Position numbers and translations under genes: made by a program. Under the pieces are notes generated by a model. It did no database searches, was not told the origin of the DNA, and saw nothing but the letters and a program-made list of their open reading frames with translations. Positions 62,441 to 64,000 of a stretch of DNA of 64,000 nt are shown one piece after another. This DNA comes from Rhodoblastus acidophilus (lineage in GTDB: Bacteria > Pseudomonadota > Alphaproteobacteria > Rhizobiales > Beijerinckiaceae). The DNA lies in NCBI RefSeq assembly GCF_900187365.1, contig NZ_FYDG01000001.1:310001-374000 (forward strand), in the 5' to 3' direction. Every line of letters begins with the position of its first letter. The first letter of the stretch is position 1.

Positions 62441-62995
62441 TCAGGCGAAACAGGCCGGCAGGTCGCGCAAGGATGGATGGTTTCTGTCCTTGGGCGATAG
62501 CAGGTACTCGCCAGCCGGCTTGGGCCAGACGATGCCGAGGGCGGGATCGTCGAAGGCGAGGCCGCGGTCGCAGTCCGGCGCATAATATTCAGTGACCTTG
62601 TAAACCACTTCGGTGTCTGGTTCGAGCGTGCAGAAGCCATGGGCGAAGCCCACGGGAATCCAGAACTGGCTCCAGTTCTGCGCGCTCAACATCACCGAGA
62701 CATGTTGGCCGAATGTGGGCGAGGAGCGGCGCAAATCGACCGCGACGTCGAAGATCGCGCCGCGCACCACCCGCACCAGCTTGCCCTGCGCCATCGGGTC
62801 GATCTGGAAATGCAGGCCGCGCAAAGTGCCGACAGGCCCGGACAGCGATTGATTGTCCTGAACGAAGCGCTGCGCCCCGATCAGCGGCGCGAACGCGCGC
62901 TCGTTATAGGTTTCAGAAAAAAAGCCGCGCGCGTCGCCGAATTTTTTCGGGGTCAGCAAAACAGGGCCGGCAATCTCAAAGGTCTGGTGTTCCAT
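62441..62995 (-). CDS. rfbC: dTDP-4-dehydrorhamnose 3,5-epimerase
   Basis: 184 residues from ATG 62995. Cupin fold with FGDARGFFSETYNERAF, QDNQSLSGPVGTLRGLHFQ (catalytic His), VFDVAVDLRRSSPTFGQ-type strand and FWIPVGFAHGFCTLEPDTEV, YAPDCDRGLAFDDP. Third step of the pathway. No rfbD reductase is seen in the window. Confidence 0.94.
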   Translation of the reverse strand: MEHQTFEIAGPVLLTPKKFGDARGFFSETYNERAFAPLIGAQRFVQDNQSLSGPVGTLRGLHFQIDPMAQGKLVRVVRGAIFDVAVDLRRSSPTFGQHVSVMLSAQNWSQFWIPVGFAHGFCTLEPDTEVVYKVTEYYAPDCDRGLAFDDPALGIVWPKPAGEYLLSPKDRNHPSLRDLPACFA

Positions 62996-63139
62996 CGCAG
63001 GCTCCACCGCTTCACCGGGTCGTCGCGCAAATTTACGCGGGTCAATGCCTAATTTAGTAGAGGCGCGGCTTGAGCGAGTCAATTGCAGTCCTCGCCCGCG
63101 AATTCGCTGAAAATACGCCGTTTTGGGCCTGCCGTTACG

Positions 63140-63721
63140 TCATCGGCCGTCCGCATGCGCGGGACGCCGCGTTCTCGCCCCGAGATAGGCGACGATCATG
63201 TCGTCGCCTTCCACGGCGACCTGCGGGAACAGGGCCAGCGATTCCGCCACGGCGGCGGCGGCGCGCTCGTCGCTGACCATCTGGCGGACGACGCGCAGGC
63301 GCGCGGCCTCGCCTTCGCCCGTCGGCGCGGCGGCGACGATTCGCGCCGTCCACAGCACATAGGCGCCGGGGAACTCGCGCCAGCGCGTGAAATCCGGCTC
63401 GATGGCGGCGAAGCTTTCGACGTCCTCGCGCACGACGAGCTTGTGGAAATCGGCCAGCGCGGCCATCGTCTCCAACAGGTCCGGCCCGCTGCGGCTGGCG
63501 GAGGCCACGTCGAGCGCGCGGGCGCGCGCCGGAGCGCCGTTGACGATGTCGCCCGGCTCGGCTTCCGCCGGCTTGGGCTTGAACTTGCGCCGGAACGACT
63601 GGTGGAAATAGGACGGGTCGATCTTGAGATGATCGACGAGCTCCTGCGGCGCGAAATCTGGCTTCGCCGTCTCGGTCAGGCGACGGGGAAACCTGAAACT
63701 GGCGAGCGTGGTCGTCTCCAT
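63140..63721 (-). CDS. Unknown protein between rfbC and a glycosyltransferase
   Basis: 193 residues from ATG 63721. No signal peptide or membrane helix. A basic segment (YFHQSFRRKFKPKP) and a C-terminal part with RVVRQMVSDERAAAAVAESL. The middle reads like an enzyme or adaptor (FHKLVVREDVESFAAIEPDF), but I cannot assign a family. Separated from rfbC by 145 bases that include AT-rich promoter-like sequence. Confidence 0.5.
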   Translation of the reverse strand: METTTLASFRFPRRLTETAKPDFAPQELVDHLKIDPSYFHQSFRRKFKPKPAEAEPGDIVNGAPARARALDVASASRSGPDLLETMAALADFHKLVVREDVESFAAIEPDFTRWREFPGAYVLWTARIVAAAPTGEGEAARLRVVRQMVSDERAAAAVAESLALFPQVAVEGDDMIVAYLGARTRRPAHADGR

Positions 63722-63792
63722 GACGGGCCTTTCCTGTTCTGGCCGGATTGTCGGTCTTGCGCCCAAACGAGCAAGACCGGCGCCGGAAAGCT

Positions 63793-64000
63793 TCAACCTT
63801 CGACGAGGCTCGCCTGGCGCGCCTCCACGATCTTTTTCGCGCGCCCCCGCACGTTCTCCCCGGGCCGCAGCCGGCGCGCGCGGTCGAACACGTCGGCGTA
63901 AAGCTGACGATAGCGCGACGCCATGGCGTGGGTGGAATATTGCCGTCCCGGCCCCTGCTGCCAACGCGCGACTTCGGCGATTTTGCCGGCCAATGCGCCG
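63793..64000 (-). CDS. Glycosyltransferase, C-terminal end (partial)
   Basis: The frame stays open to the right edge; only the last 68 codons are seen. It ends with a helical tail (WQQGPGRQYSTHAMASRYRQ, LYADVFDRARRL) like the C-terminus of GT4 glycosyltransferases. The rest of the gene is outside the window, so the assignment is modest. Confidence 0.45.
   Translation of the reverse strand, partial: GALAGKIAEVARWQQGPGRQYSTHAMASRYRQLYADVFDRARRLRPGENVRGRAKKIVEARQASLVEG

Noticed and set aside
1-64000. tRNA, rRNA and CRISPR arrays
   Set aside because: No cloverleaf-like conserved TTCGAAT/CCA ends, rRNA blocks or regularly spaced direct repeats were recognised by reading.

Overview
The window is high-GC DNA with dense overlapping operons, frequent ATGA/GTGA stop-start overlaps and PAS_5-type and MerR/XRE regulators. 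This fits an alphaproteobacterium, most likely Hyphomicrobiales (Beijerinckiaceae/Methylocystaceae-like); the family guess is inference. I saw no rRNA, tRNA or CRISPR array.

Left part (1-17.4 kb): the end of a sensor kinase; an autotransporter with a phytase-like esterase domain, divergent from a 2287-residue multidomain extracellular nuclease; then a probable operon behind a perfect-looking sigma-54 promoter (amino-acid permease, pseudophosphatase-kinase fusion, intact PP2C phosphatase, transglutaminase-like protein); then a LysR regulator and an MFS exporter.

Iron part (17.4-25.9 kb): feoABC, a divergent DUF2325 gene framed by two tiny coupled ORFs, and a six-gene operon whose last gene is a P-type ATPase with an SCA membrane motif. 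Three of its proteins share a PGR(I/V)RL motif and three are small membrane-associated proteins. This is what I would expect of a ferrosome (fez) iron-storage organelle cluster. An FNR/FixK-like box lies at the right place to drive it, so ferrous uptake and ferrosome loading may be linked to low oxygen.

Regulatory and surface-protein part (26-35 kb): two MerR genes and two XRE genes, apparently duplicated, bracket three genes for secreted proteins with a PGPxxGAG C-terminal sorting signal. A TPR/winged-helix membrane regulator and a PAS_5 protein follow. The intergenic regions here and at the start of the EPS genes carry repeated CGTNACG palindromes, suggesting one regulon.

EPS part (35.7-64 kb): Wzc-type tyrosine autokinase, an unknown secreted protein, Wza-type exporter, NusG-like antiterminator, PPP phosphatase, initiating glycosylphosphotransferase, lytic transglycosylase, an IS630 remnant, then a long leftward cluster of glycosyltransferases, an FrhB-like/pyruvyl-transferase pair, Wzx flippase, exosortase with a coupled small partner, acyltransferase, Wzy-like polymerase, glycosidase and dTDP-rhamnose genes rfbB-rfbA-rfbC (no rfbD seen). 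The exosortase is the likely processing enzyme for the three PGP-CTERM proteins 25 kb away. Two AT-rich stretches (about 48.0-49.1 and 56.8-59.3 kb) look acquired by transfer.
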